Counted from the stretch's first letter, positions 1-12,712 are shown. The stretch is DNA of 64,000 bases from Chimonanthus salicifolius (GCA_013350335.1 CM023541.1:35704739-35768738); one strand, 5' to 3'. The notes: a model not told the origin generated them from the sequence alone. Numbers and translations are program-made.

Positions 1-2010
1 TATAGAATGAAACGAAAATAAAAAAAAATTAAATCACATCCATTTCTTTATAAATATAGAATGATGGCCCACACAAAACACTCACATATATAGGCATGGA
101 GCCATCCACATCTGAGCCTATGCACATGATTTAAGTTTGAAGTTTGCACATGTAACCAATACAAAAACATAACTGGTTTAATTGATCTAAATTTTTAAAA
201 TTAAACTATTGATCTTGGGCCAACTTCTCCCGAGATAATCTTCTCACCTCCGGTTTGGTGTAAAAAACAAAAAAAAAAACTTGAGTTTTAAGACTAGAGA
301 TTTTTATTGCTTTTGTAATTTTAAACTTTTATAATATTTAAAATTTTAATTAATAATGTAATTAAAGTGAGTTTTTATAGACCCATGTTTAAGCACTTGT
401 ATACACACTGGCGAATAAATATAACCCATCTCACTCCACAACAAACTACTGATGGACAAAGCCTACCAGCTGCCTATAAAACGTGAGGGATCCATATGGA
501 TCCTGAAAAATATTTGTAATAATGCCTTATCATTAATAATAGTTTTTCAGTCCTTGAGGAGATTGAAAATTTTCAGTTAATATTTTGATAATATCAACTA
601 TATCGGCTGAAAATTGTAAACGGAACATATTGTTAAAATCAGCAAAAATGACTTACAATTCAACCAATATTTAATGAAATTTAACAAAATTATTTTCAAA
701 ATATGACAAATTTTAGTCCCAATACAAGTTTTTCAAATAATATTAATATTCTCGATATAATGTTTCAAATTACACCGCGGCCAACAAACTTCAGCCAAAA
801 TTTCACCTATCAATAACTAAAATGTAAATCATATTTTCATTCACTAATATCAAATCTTTACCTTTATATAAAAGAGGAGATGGAAATGACCCAAAGAAAT
901 TGGAATAATGCTTAGGACTTGCATCAAGAAGTGAGAGTTTGATTTCTATTCTATTTCAAATGATCACTCTTTGTAAAATTGTCTAGTGTGTGAGTAAAGA
1001 GACTTGTACATTATGTGAAGATTAGTTGAGCCTGCACACCTTCGTGATTAAAAAAAAAAAAGAGATGGAAATGATGTCCATAACAAATGGAGGTGGAAAA
1101 GAAGGTATGGAGGTGAAAAATAAGTGGATCATTTTTCACGAAATGAATTGCCATATGTGGTGTTGGCACCACTGGAAATGGAAGAGTCCTCGGAGGGATT
1201 TTTTTTTTTTTTTTGAAAAACTTAGTATTGTTTTCTCACATTTGAAATCATTTCTCACGAGAAAAATAAATAGACACACCCTTAAAAACTGTTTACATTC
1301 TTATGAAAGTGACCCTTACGTTTTCCATGGAAATGCCTCAAAGAAACTGATTTACACACTCCTTTGACCTTTCCACCTTTAGAGGTTGTTTGCTACCTTT
1401 CCACATTTTGAAAGTTCTGGACATGTTGTATTTTTTTTAAGGAATCTATTTCCCATCAGGGAGAAGGAAGAAATAGAAGAAATATATCGGAAAAAAAATA
1501 AAGAGATTTACTTCTCTCATCAAAACAATGCTTCATTCATATTCAATGAAAATAAAAATTTAAATATAAACAGCAAAAACGTCGAATTTTCACAACTCAA
1601 CATGAGGTCTGACTTCAGAACACTCCTTTCTCCCAGATTTCTACAGATTCACCGTCCTATCCCCAACTCACAAGGGGAAATGGATTTACAGATATGACTG
1701 GCAATGTAGAACACAAACCCATTTCTTTTCAGCATTCCTTTGGAATTTAGGGAAGCACAATGTAGAAACATTGAAGAACACATTTACACCATGACAACAG
1801 ATCCAGAAACTTGGATTTACAACCACAAATTAGTATGAGACTAGTGCGTTAGCAAGCTCTTATTCTGTGATCATTTACAAGTGCCACACTGTCCTTCCAG
1901 AATAATAACTCAAGAAAGGAGATTTGGGCAAAGAATCATGGTGAGATAATATTACATGTATGTGAACAAGCCTTCCCCTTTCCACTTTCCCCTTTTTACA
2001 ATCTAATTAA
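1..2010. other. 3' flank of the TRP gene, no gene seen
   Basis: AT-rich sequence with no reading frame that resembles a protein. The two open frames near 1026 and 1386 are low-complexity (K, F and N rich) and I do not believe them. The part just left of 2010 is probably the 3' UTR of the minus-strand TRP gene, but I see no decisive poly(A) signal. Confidence 0.5.
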
Positions 2011-5000
2011 TTAATGTGGCAGTGGGGGTTTGATCTGCTGCTGCTTCTTTTGCTGTTGAGACCAGTAGCCATGAGCAGATAAAACCCTGTCCAAGAGCTC
2101 TTGAGGGACGGGCTCTCCTCTCCTTTGCTGAGGAGATATTCTTGCCGTGTGCACCAACGTCTTCCACTTATCCTATTTCAATCCCAACACAAGCAAAGTC
2201 AAACAAAAATATGGTAAATATACAAGAGCCACAAATAAATTAAAAGTAGGGGTGAAACTTTGGGTTGGGTTTTAACCCGACTCTCATGACCCAACCCGAG
2301 AAATCAACAGGTTTGGATTATGTGTTTGTATATTTCAGGCTAGGTCAGGTTAGAAAAATAAAAACTCACATGAAATTTGAGTCGAGTTTAGTTGAGAAAT
2401 TTTAAATCAACCCTACCCGATCCGACATAACCCGACTTGACTCGAGTGCACCAAATTATAAAACAACGTATAGGTTGACTCGGGTCAGAAATTTTGGTCG
2501 GGTTGAGTTGAGTAATTTAGGCCAGCAATTCAGGTCGAGTTCAATCAATTTTGACATTGATTAGTTTGGATTTATTAAAACCCGACCTAACCCAACCCGA
2601 GTTTCAGCCCTAATGAAAAGGTATATATACTCTCTTTTGCTTTCCAAATTTGCTTGTGCATGTCAGCCATGCAGACTCGTGCAGGAGGAAGACACACTGG
2701 TACCTTCTCCTTAGTCTCATCCATTATACCCTTTACATCACTCAGTGATGGAATATCAAATCAGTATTGTAAAATGATTACTCAATACAGTGGTGTGTAT
2801 CGCATCACCCTGCACGTCTAAGTGCAAGGCCCATCAATAGGGAGGCAATTGGTTCATTGAAAAAGTATATTTATTGAATATGTGGCCCATACAAAAATCA
2901 ATTTGATTGAATCTATCAGGTCACGTTTTTAAGTTCTAAACTTGATCGGTTGATTTTTTTTGTTGACCTTTAAAGCTTGATTGATTCAATCAAAATTATT
3001 TTTGATGAGCCACATATTCAATGAAAAAACCTTTCAAATGGATCCATTGCTACCCATAGTAATACACACACACAAAAAGAAAACATAATTAAAAACACAA
3101 CTCTCTCCCTCTCACACACACAAACAAACACGCACATTCTCCAAAGAAGTAAAACCTAGCAGATAAATTCTAACGAAGGGAGACTCAATATATGAATTTA
3201 TGCAAGGCCATTGTCTTCTTTCTAGAAGGTAAGAGACAATTTTGAACCTGAATTTTCCCAACAGAACCAACTACCAAGTAATGTAATCTTATTAGCTAAG
3301 GTAAATGGCTACTTAATTAGGACAGAGAAGGGAGAACTCTGGCTTGACTCGTGACTCATGAGCAATGGTTAACAAGTTTCAGGTAGGCAGGCAAATGAAA
3401 GACAGACTTGACAAAAGTTGCAAAACAATTTGCCCACCTTCAAGTCAACATAAGTCCGATGTTTAGCATTTTCAAAAGCACACAATTTAACATCACGCCA
3501 CCTGCAGAATAAGACCAAATCTGATGGTGAGGAGTTGTAATAGGATTTTATGTAGCTTCACAAACCGAACCTTAAAAAATCTGAAATCACATGCCATTTG
3601 CTACCATAAGGCTTCTTGAAAATAGCAGGTAAAAAAAATGTCACGAATTTCTTGGATCATTGGGTTGCGAGATGTCTGATCAAGCATTGTACACTAATCC
3701 AACTTTCTTTTTCTCTCTTTCTCATTCACGGGGCATGGGTTCTGCAAATCTTTGAGCCCATGCATATCAGAGTTGTTAGGGAGTAAACATTGAACTTCCA
3801 ACACCCTAAATGGAAGATCTAGAAAGCACCTCAGAGGAGAGAAGCCAAAGATGGGGAGCCATCACATAATTGAATTCAGACATAGTGGCAACATACCTTC
3901 CAGTGCCAAGCTTCTCAACTGCTTGAACAAGAGCTTCCACTTCCGATACAGAGAACGGCCTCCTGATGCGGCGCTGAACAAGCTCAGACCGCTTTGATTT
4001 CTTGTCCAAGGGAACAACAGCCAATGCCTCTACATTCATGGATGGAATTGCAACTAATGCTTTGGAATCTGGTGTTGTTTTCTCTAAGGACACGTCAGGA
4101 GATGGCACTGAATCTTGGCCTCTCTCAGAGTAGCAACCAGAGTCAACTAGTGGAGGTCCTGGACCATTAGAGGCGGCCTCAGTTACAACAGCATCTGAGA
4201 TAGGAATTGGTGGGCAGCTGCAAAAAAATCTCAATGTGAGATATTCGCCATTAAAGAAGAAAAATGATAGGAGGCCATTTTACATCCAAAATATCCCAAG
4301 ATGAGTGCGATACTTTCCTTTCCAGGTTGACCATTTGACTGTTTCTGATTAACAAGATATGATTTGAAATTCAGTGTGACAGCAAACAAGGAAAACAGAG
4401 ATCTATGTAATGCAGGTACCACACAAAATCTCCACATGAAACGTTTCAAGTGAAATAATAGAAATCTTGTGTGGCCAAAATGTTGAGTGAGTGGGAGACC
4501 TTTCTGTCAAAATTGACACTTTGTTTTCAGGTCCAACCTCCAATGACTACAAATTCAATTTGAGGCAGAAAATATATAATAAGGCCCACGGTCACACCCA
4601 TTTCTAAATGCTGCTTCAAAAGGCATAGGGAACAGTTGACATCCATTTCACCCACGTTGAAAAAATCCTGTGGGAAATTTGCCCAATCAGGCCATAAATC
4701 AGAATAAGTTTAGGAAGAACTGCATGTTGAAGCACAGTTTAAGAAGACTCAATCATCACTCAGAGATTATGCAAAAACACAAAGGAAAAAGTCACCTATT
4801 TTTCCCTTCTAACAAAATGAAGAAACAAAGAGGATTTATTTATGATTAAGAAAACAATAATTGGTCATTAGCCTTTCCAAAAGGTTTGCCTATTTGTATG
4901 CTTCAAAAGAACAGCAGAAGTAATGCCACTCGCATACAGACATAAAGAATTTACTTAAACAGGGAAATTTTATAATAACTTGACAGCATTTTGAGTGCAT

Positions 5001-8000
5001 ATATGTGGTTTAAATAAATTCCATCCCGTCTTTGATATTCCAGGCATTTGTACAAACCTATCCTCAAACTGGTAGCTAGTTAGAAGAAGCTTGGATTGTC
5101 TCCTAATTTACCTGCTTAGTGGTTGATTTGAATCACAAGGGAGCAGGCAATATGAATCTTCAGGGCATGGAAGGACTGAAGGGGGCACAGGTGTGGTAGG
5201 CTCAAGTGAAAAGCCCAAACCATCTAGCTTGTCATCATGAGAAATACCAAACTGGAGCAGAGTCTTATTATCATCTCTTATCTTCTTCCCTTGAAGAAGA
5301 ACACCAACTCGCAGCCCACCTCCAAGTACAGTAGTCACAGCTTCCACAACCATCCTCTGCAAGCCACACAACCAGAAAGAGTGAAGGGTCATAAATAAAA
5401 TTTTCACATAACAAATGTTCAAGAAAGATAGGAAAACCCCACAAAGTATGAGATAGCTACGCAGTCACAAGAGTCACTAAATGGTCAAAAAGGCAAAAGA
5501 AGGATATTTTGAACATGCAGAGACTGAGTGTAATACCCTGCCTTAAAAAGTCCCACATTGCTAGTGGCATTGGAAATTCTCTCGTATATAAGTAATAGCC
5601 TTCCTCCTTCTAGCACAAGGCCTCCTAGGCGAGAATGGATGTGTATGGGCCATGTACTAGGAACAAAATCTTGAGGGTTGCCGGGTATGGAGCGAGGCTC
5701 TACCCGAGGGCCCAAAGAGGACAATATTGTGCCGCTATGTACTCTGATAACTGGGACAAGGCCTTTTGGGAGCAACAGTGGGTTGGCTCGCCAAAGAAAA
5801 GCCGTGCGGGTCCGTGTGTAGGCCCAAAGCGGACAATATTGTACTACCGAGACGGTTCGTTACAAATGGTATCAGAGCATGATTCAACTCTCTACCTGAA
5901 GGTGTGGGCTTGGTTGTTGTGTGTGCAGAACCGAGGACGGCTCTGGCTTTAAGGAGGGTACATTGTAATACCCTGCCTCAAAAAGTCCCACATTGCTAGT
6001 GGCATTAGAAATTCCCTGTTATATAAGCAATAGCTTTCCTCCTTCTAGCACAAGGCCTCCTACGCGAGAATGGGCGTGTATGGGCCATGTACTAGGAACA
6101 AAATCTTGAGGGTTGCAGGGTATGGAGCGAGGCTCTACCCGAGGGCCCAAAGAGGACAATATTGTGCCGCTGTATACTCTGATATCCGAACAAGGCCTTT
6201 TGGGAGCAATAGTGGGTTGGCTCGCCAAAGAAAAGCCGTGCGGGTCCGTGTGTAGGCCCAAAGCGGACAATATTGTGCTAGCGGGACAAGTCGTTACAGT
6301 GAGAAGTTAAATCAACTGGAAATACAAAATGTACAAAGTAGTCAGTTGGAAAATGCTAAGAAATACAAAATGTGCAAAGTATGAGATAGCTACGCAGTCA
6401 CAAGAGTCACTAAATGGTCAAAAGGGCAAAAGAAGGATATTTTGAACATGCAGAGGGTGAGAAGTTAAATCAGCTGGAAATACAAAATGTACAAACTAGT
6501 CAGATGGAAAATGCTAAGATAAGAAATACAAAATGCACAAAGTAGTTAGTTGGAAAATGCTAAGATAAGAAATACAAAATATACAAAGTAGTTAGAAAAT
6601 GCTAACTTCTAATAAGGTGATCGAGAATGCTAAGCTTCTAATTAAGGTTGAATAATTTATTTATTTTTTGAAAGGTAATGTAATTTATTAAAAAGGAAAA
6701 AATTGCAGCATTAACAAATTATGATGTAACCAGTCACCATTTGCCATGTGGACAATGCAAGGGTGAATTAGTCACAGTAAAAAAATTTAGTAACTTCCTA
6801 TGAAGCTGAAATAATCAATTCACCCTCGAATTGATCCACAAGGCTACGAGAGATTAGTGGCATAGTGGCACCAAAAATTGTCCAGTGCTACAGCACAAGC
6901 GGATCAAAATTCAACCCTCTATAATGTATCACATTAGACACTTTTGACACCCTGTTCAGTAAATAATAATAATGGCAATGATAATGATAAATTCAAAACT
7001 TCCAGCAATAAGTCACCACCAAGATTTCATGGGATTACCCCTGGGCATCTTTTGCCCAACTGTACAAGACTTCATCATAAATTAGCTGTTTGTAGACTCA
7101 GGGAAGGTAATGTGAAGACAAACTTGAGATGAAACTATCAAGCATCAGACAGGCATTTGTCTTTATTTCAACAAACATACATAGAATGAGATGCCTGGAT
7201 AATTTTTACATTCTATTTTTCCAGTTACAATTCAAAGTACATATTTATATTTTGCAAAAGTTTTTTTAATGTACCAGAAAGGAAGAACTTGCGTACCTTC
7301 AGAGAACCAATTGTTGCTGTTTCAGGAATCTCAATCAAAAGCTCTGGTACCCTGATGGACTTGATTCTGAGTTTCACTGTGCAGATGGAAAGACGGAGCT
7401 ACTTAAATGACAGGCAACACAGATACAAAGCACACAAAGAATGTAGTGTCATTAAATGAAAGACTGTCATACCGTGAGAATCCCTCGCTTCCAATGATGA
7501 TTTATGAGCTATCACTGGGAACGGCACCCTGCTTGCTGCACAAGTTGCTACTACTTTAACAATTCAGATAAAAAATAGGAAGGAGAAGTAATGCAACTGT
7601 GTAGAAACACACCCTGATGCATAGTTGTACCTAGATCAGTTGCCTTTACACTGATTCCACTAATTTTCCCATCAGATGTCGATGATACTGAGGTCCTCTC
7701 AAACAGCTTCCTCCTCTTAAAGGAATACCTCTGAGTCCTTTGGCGTGTATAGCATGCTTTCCTGCTGCGGAAAAGAGGCTTTGGGAACATCTCTGATACC
7801 ATCATCATTTGGACAAACTACTCAGATGTTATTTGGTAAAATCTTAGTCATCAAAATCGAGCAAGTGGCAACCTATTGGAAACATATAAGGCTGTAAAAT
7901 ATCAAATTTGACATACCAGAATTAGAGCGTTCTCCATGCTTCAATATTTTTGGAGTAGCTTTCCAGTATTTGGAAGCTAGCAATTTTCTGATCCTCCAGT

Positions 8001-9009
8001 CTCCATAGCAAGGAGGCCTGAAGGATTTCAAGGTAGGGGTGACATGTTGGGTGCACCCAGAAGAGTTATCGTCATCATCTCTACTAACTACTTTGGCATC
8101 ATCTAGACACCTGGTGAAGGAACTACAAGGATTATGAGTACCAGAAAAAGGCACGTCAACGCTACTGTCTGAACTAACTAAAGCAGGAGGCTTAGCATCC
8201 ATGTGTACTGGATCCTCCAAGCTGAACATATCTGGCACCATTCCATTTATTATGCTTCCAGTTCTTTGTTCCACTTTCTGTTGTCTCTCAAGCTCATCCT
8301 TAGCTCTGTCATGCAATTCTGCACAGCCAAGGAAACCTCTTTTTGTATGACACTTTTCATGGATTGTGCGAGGAAATTTTTCATATTCTTTCCGGCTTTC
8401 ACCAATCGTTGACTCAGCACAAGTAATGCCCTCTGGTGTCTCACACTTTGTTATCACAGAAGCAAGTACTAAAGTTGAATCCTCAGTGTGGGAGCATTGC
8501 TTAGTGGTGTGGTCAGGGCCATGTCTTTGTGAACCAATTCTGAAGAAAGATGCACTGTCATCACAGCTTCCTTGATCACAAGGTTCTTGTTTGAATGGCC
8601 TCTCTTCTTCCCATTCTTCCTGTTTAATGCTATCCTTTCTGATTGGGAACTGATCTCTTCCTACTGAGACATTAGAAGAAGATGGTTTACTCTCTTTGTT
8701 TTTCTCTAGCAATAACTCTCCAGCTACAGTTGCCAGTAAGTCAAAAGCATACATCTGGGTGTCCTCCACTTTCTTTTTAAATAAGCGCCTTCTCTGATCA
8801 TGACCAAAGAAGGATTTAGACAATCTTTTTTTTCTTTTAAAGAATCTTTTTCTTTTTTTGACATGGAACTTGAAGAAGGAAAAAGTTAAAGGGAAATATT
8901 TGAATAATGAAGAATTATGAAAACTTACCCTAACTGATCTTGATGCACGGGGCATAACAGGCACCTGATAGCCATTGAATCCATAGTCTAGTCTCTTCTG
9001 CAACACCAT
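2011..9009 (-). CDS. TRP-like: TRP-type telomere repeat-binding Myb protein, 9 coding exons
   Basis: Coding exons, 5' to 3' on the minus strand: 9009-8929, 8793-7917, 7792-7613, 7535-7473, 7376-7297, 5356-5112, 4217-3897, 3501-3438, 2172-2011. They sum to 2073 nt (690 residues plus stop). Phases agree at every junction and all introns are GT-AG. The start MVLQKRLDYGFNGYQVP is the family's conserved N terminus. A ubiquitin-like region spans about residues 401-480 (VKLRIKSIRVPELLIEIPE, then GGGLRVGVLLQGKKI). A single C-terminal Myb/telobox domain spans about 591-650, with RRPFSVSEVEALVQAVEKLG, W617, and VDLKDKWKTLVHTA (V634 onward), followed by the family's C-terminal extension to 690. Known for the family: nuclear proteins that bind double-stranded TTTAGGG telomere repeats through this domain. 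Introns carry MITEs and a TRIM. The acceptor at 7792 has a poor pyrimidine tract and is the least certain junction. Confidence 0.95.
2247..2612. mobile_element. hAT-type MITE in TRP intron 8
   Basis: The ends are inverted: TAGGGGTGAAACTT at the left and AGTTTCAGCCCTA at the right. They are flanked by an 8-bp target duplication, attaaaag (2239-2246) and atgaaaag (2613-2620), 7 of 8 matching. The interior is made of GGGTTGGGTT and CCCGACC-type motifs. There is no coding capacity. The size (366 bp) and 8-bp duplication fit a hAT MITE. Confidence 0.8.
2840..3055. mobile_element. Fold-back MITE-like inverted repeat in TRP intron 8
   Basis: The arms begin GGGAGGCAATTGGTTCATTG (2840) and, read on the other strand, GGGTAGCAATGGATCCATTT (ending 3055). 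They continue inward with ATTGAATATGTGGCYCAT and TTTGATTGAATC. The loop lies near 2920-2980. No coding sequence and no clear target duplication. Confidence 0.6.
5529..6298 (+). mobile_element. TRIM retrotransposon (LTR-internal-LTR, 770 bp)
   Basis: The LTRs are 5529-5864 (336 bp) and 5964-6298 (335 bp), each TGTAATACCCTGCC to GTTACA. Only about 100 bp lies between them. Right after the 5' LTR is TGGTATCAGAGC (5867-5878), the plant initiator-tRNA-Met primer-binding site. Before the 3' LTR is the purine tract AAGGAGGG. The target duplication is CTGAG/GTGAG (4 of 5). It has no coding capacity, so it would depend on a partner for mobility. The plus orientation is antisense to the TRP gene whose intron it occupies. 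The open frames across both LTRs are spurious. Confidence 0.9.
5867..5878 (+). promoter_or_regulatory. Primer-binding site of the TRIM
   Basis: TGGTATCAGAGC lies 2 nt after the 5' LTR and is complementary to the 3' end of plant initiator tRNA-Met. Confidence 0.85.
8794..8928 (-). other. First intron of TRP gene, in-frame and stop-free
   Basis: This intron is 135 nt, an exact multiple of three, and reads through without a stop in the frame of the flanking exons. If retained it would add 45 residues including the basic cluster KKRKRFFKRKKR. It has a good donor (GTAAGT) and an acceptor CAG. In the family the segment after the N-terminal motif runs straight into the FKKK-type stretch, which favours removal of these 45 residues in the normal product. 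Confidence 0.7.
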
Positions 9010-9885
9010 CTCTCAGAGGAACTCACCAATAAAAATAACTCAAGATTAACATAGAAACAGCACTGCTGGAGCCATTTGCAGGTCTCAAATAGAATTATCT
9101 GCCTCACAACTCCTGTATGAAAAATGCCAAGATTCAAGAGATTCAAAACAATTAATTGCAAGAAAATAAAAGGGAAATCCTCTTTTCATGTGATAACCAA
9201 TAAACAACTAAATTTATCAAGAATGAAATACATGTTCCTCTCGCAATCACCCATGAGAAACCGACAATTAACTGCCATTTGAAAACCAGTTGTGTTGTTG
9301 ATCAGTTAAAGCATATGATTCTGTATTGACAATCAGGAGTTGCAGGAAGAATGAAAATTAGGAAAACATGTAGCTAATGTTGCACAGAAGAGTCCTTGTT
9401 GAAGTTAGATTAAAAAAAAAAAGATGAAAATGAAAATTAATGATCAATACAGTTGTGAAAAACCAAATGTTAAAAGGTGAAATTCAATTCATGGTAGTTC
9501 CTAAAAATTCAATTCAATCATTGCTAACCATCCACATCAGTTCATTATAGAAGATGGGAAAGGTTTTTTTCATGATAATTGATTTCAAAAACATGAAGAT
9601 GGCTACCGATGACATTTAGGCTCATATTTTGTTTTAACATTTGCATAAAACCAAATGTTAAATGGTGAAATCCAATTCATGAGAGTTCTTAAAAACTCAA
9701 GATAATAAAATTATTGCTAGTCATCCAATTTAATTCATTGTAATCGGCATGGTTTTGTCATGATTATTGATTTCAAAATCATTGATCAGATAGCTAACAA
9801 TGACGTTTAGGCTCATATTTTGTGGCTGGAAACTAGACGAATATGTCTTGAATATGGGTCCTCTGGCCCATCACATGCAATGTAC
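9010..9885. other. 5' flank or leader intron of TRP, no gene seen
   Basis: AT-rich sequence. It contains a diverged internal duplication: AAACCAAATGTTAAA-type blocks at about 9460-9620 recur at 9640-9830, each with TTAGGCTCATATTTTG. No coding sequence recognised. Part of it may be the 5' leader of the TRP gene. Confidence 0.4.
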
Positions 9886-11819
9886 TGTTAAGATATAAAT
9901 TATAAATTTGTTAGCTGTAATTGATTGGGAGGTTAATTGTATAATTGGAGATAATTAGGGTTAATTAGGAGAGTGATTTGGGTTGGCATCATTTAATTAT
10001 GAGAATAATTAGAGAGTGATTTCAGCAATTATTGTATATTTATACGTAATTCCCTTAATAATGAGAATATGAAATTTCAAATCTCTGACAGGGTATCAGT
10101 CGGGTTTCATTAGCGCTCAAGAATCCAACGCTCTCAATCGCAAATGAAACGTATCTCTGCCCACATCCGCCATCTCTGTCCTGCTCCTTGTCCCTACCTC
10201 CATTTCTGTTGCTCACCTTGTCCTCGTCTCTGCTGAGGTGATTTCTGAACTGGGTGTAGTCTTGATGGGTCGTCGGTTGCCATCTCCAAATCCCAAACTC
10301 ACCTCACTATACCTCAAATCATGGCTGCAGGCATCTGCTCCGCTAACACTCTTTGTCCTCGGCATCACCAGCCTTATGTCATTCTCAGACCCCTTCTCCA
10401 TCTACTTCAACCTGATTTCAACCTGCTATGGCCACTGCAGCGCCTGTCTCAGCCAGATTTCTACGCCTCTCTCTCAGCACCAGTCAGTTCTTCTCTTCGC
10501 CCTCTTCTCAGTCAGATCTCTGTTGTCTCTGCTGCTGCCAGCCGGTTCTACCCTTCTCCTTTTTCTCAGCTGGATCTCTGCTTCAAGTTGAAACTAGATC
10601 TCCAACTCATTAAATCTGCCCAAATCAATATCTGCTCTTGATTCCGGTTCTTCCCTTTAATCTCTTCTCCGACACACGCCGTTATTTCATTTTCTTCTCC
10701 TCTGGCGTCAACCTACTTGACTCCTTGCTGCCTGACAGATCTTCACCCATGACCTCGGCTAGGACGCCACCTCCAATAGCCTGCATCTCTATCTCGCTCT
10801 TTATTTTCTTCTCGGTCTCTATCTTCGACTTTCTCTTCCTTCTGCAAGATCAGTCCCTGCATTTGATCGATCTGAATCTCATTCAAGACTCGGAAGTTTG
10901 CTCTGCGATACTTATCCCACTCCAGTTGCTGCACACTGCCAATCTGCCCTTCCTTCTCTTGTCCCTGTTCAGGCCTACACCAGTTCTAAGCCTCCTACTA
11001 CTGCATCCAGATCTCTCAGTTTCCTCCCCTATGCTTGCAGCCCGTCTCATTGCAATCCACCCAAACCTGAACCTCTAACCAATTTAGAAACTGTGCTACA
11101 AATAAATTTAGACCAATGAATTTATTTATGTTTCTTTGATGCTACATTTGAATATATGCTATTAGATTGTTCGTCATCATCACCATTGTCATCACCGCCA
11201 TCCTCTAGTGTCATCATCGTCTTCACTCACCATTGCCATGTGTATATGTTTGTAGCCCTGTTTGAGTCATCTGTTCGCTGGATTTGATCATTGTGGCAGC
11301 GATTTAGTATTTTTTATGCAGATTTGTTTGATTCTGATATCTGGATTTCATGTGTTCCAGATCTGTTTGCTTCTGTCTTCGATCATAATTCGAGCCATCA
11401 AGATCATTGGGATTTGTCAATCTCATATGCCAGAATGCCGATCTATGTCTTTTAGCTCATCCACAGTTTGGTCCACATATGGCACATTGGTTCTGTTTTT
11501 CGGCTTCATCGACACATCTCGATTATTGATTTTCTTCCGCTTGATCCGATGGAATTATCAGACGGTAGGGCAAATAAATTGAATAAGTTCAGACACAAGT
11601 GGGACCCACTTGAGTTTGAGGGAAGTGTTAAGATCTAAATTATAAATTTGTTAGCAGTACTTGATTGGGAGGTTAGTTGAATAATTGGAGATAATTAGGG
11701 TTAATTACGAGAGTGGTTTGGATTGACTTCATTTAATTATGAGAGTGAATTCAGCAATTAATGTATATTTATACATAATTCCCTTGATAATGAGAATATA
11801 GAATTTCAAATCTCTAACA
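9886..11819 (+). mobile_element. Non-autonomous LTR retrotransposon
   Basis: The LTRs are 9886-10090 (TGTTAAGATATAAATTATAA to CTGACA) and 11626-11819 (TGTTAAGATCTAAATTATAA to CTAACA), clearly the same sequence. After the 5' LTR comes GGTATCAGTCGGG, a diverged tRNA-Met primer site. Before the 3' LTR is the purine tract TTGAGTTTGAGGGAAG. The roughly 1.5 kb interior is CT-rich and has open frames (10238-10591, 10638-11078) that are leucine, serine and proline rich. They show no gag, protease, integrase or reverse-transcriptase motif. I see no clean 5-bp target duplication. Confidence 0.85.
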
Positions 11820-12712
11820 GTGACCATCTTTATGCAACTTCAATATGATAACTGAAACTAGTTATTTTGGAGAAAATAATATGCCAACATAAAGATTTAT
11901 TGACATGTGGCATATGTGGGACAGTGGGGCAGTGAAACAGTCAACCCTACTAAAAAGAAAGCATGTTTCTAGAGCAACCATCCACGAAAAACTAGAGTTG
12001 CAAGCCATTCGATCCAACCCATCAAAATGAAAGGTCAGATGACCAGTAATGTCAGCTGATTTTGGACCCAATTGTTGAATTTTTAAGTGGTGTACACCAC
12101 AAACATGTTTCAATGGGGTGGATGCATTGGCCCACCAAACGCAATGTACAAATAGAAGTCTTATTTCATTCTAAAATAGCAACCATATGTTCCAATGCCA
12201 TGCCCCTACTTTAGCGGGGATAGAACAGTTTCAATAGAATTAACTTAGGAAGTTATTTAAAACTCTATGATCATAAAACTGTAATTTTTTGAATGATCAT
12301 AACTGTACTTTTAATGAGCGAAAATTCAATCCATGGTGGTTCCTTCATTATGGAAGCATGCAAAGCCAATGTAATAGCGAAAATTTTCTATGAAAATGTC
12401 TAAAACTACAGGAAATTAAATAAATTATATCAAGTATCCAAACAGATATACCAGATCATAACCCAAAAGTGAAAAAGAAAAAAAAATCTCAAGCACCATT
12501 AAAACGTTTCAGTGATCATTACGCAAACAAACTTCAAAAACACAGCAAGATCTCAATAATAATCAAGATAAAGAAAATTCTTCGACAATTCAATACCAGT
12601 AATTTATGCAAATTAAGGCAAAAGATATTTTTTTTGAGCCAAAAAAAAAAAAAAAAATGAAAACCGCACACACCCGCAAATGAAATATCTAAAAAAATCG
12701 AGACCAAAATAC
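11820..12712. other. Intergenic stretch 5' of TRP
   Basis: No gene recognised. AT-rich, with an A-rich tract at 12640-12657. Confidence 0.4.

Larger units (their letters stand above)
5442..6518 (+). repeat. Tandem duplication, first copy split by the TRIM
   Basis: Copy 1 is 5442-5528 plus 6299-6374; copy 2 is 6375-6518. Both contain AGATAGCTACGCAGTCACAA, AAGAAGGATATTTTGAACAT and, after the insertion point, GTGAGAAGTTAAATC. Further short repeats around AAATACAAAATG follow to about 6605. Copy 2 keeps the uninterrupted pre-insertion sequence. Confidence 0.85.

Noticed and set aside
5485..6310. Pairs of similar open frames on both strands
   Set aside because: They follow the two LTRs of the TRIM and duplicate because the LTRs do; no protein family features.
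7873..9009. 378-residue single-exon reading frame
   Set aside because: It is TRP exons 1 and 2 plus intron 1 read through, then runs past the exon 2 donor into intron 2; the spliced model with agreeing phases explains it better.
10238..11119. Several overlapping open frames of 60-146 codons
   Set aside because: Low-complexity leucine/serine/proline frames inside a non-autonomous LTR element; no domain recognised.
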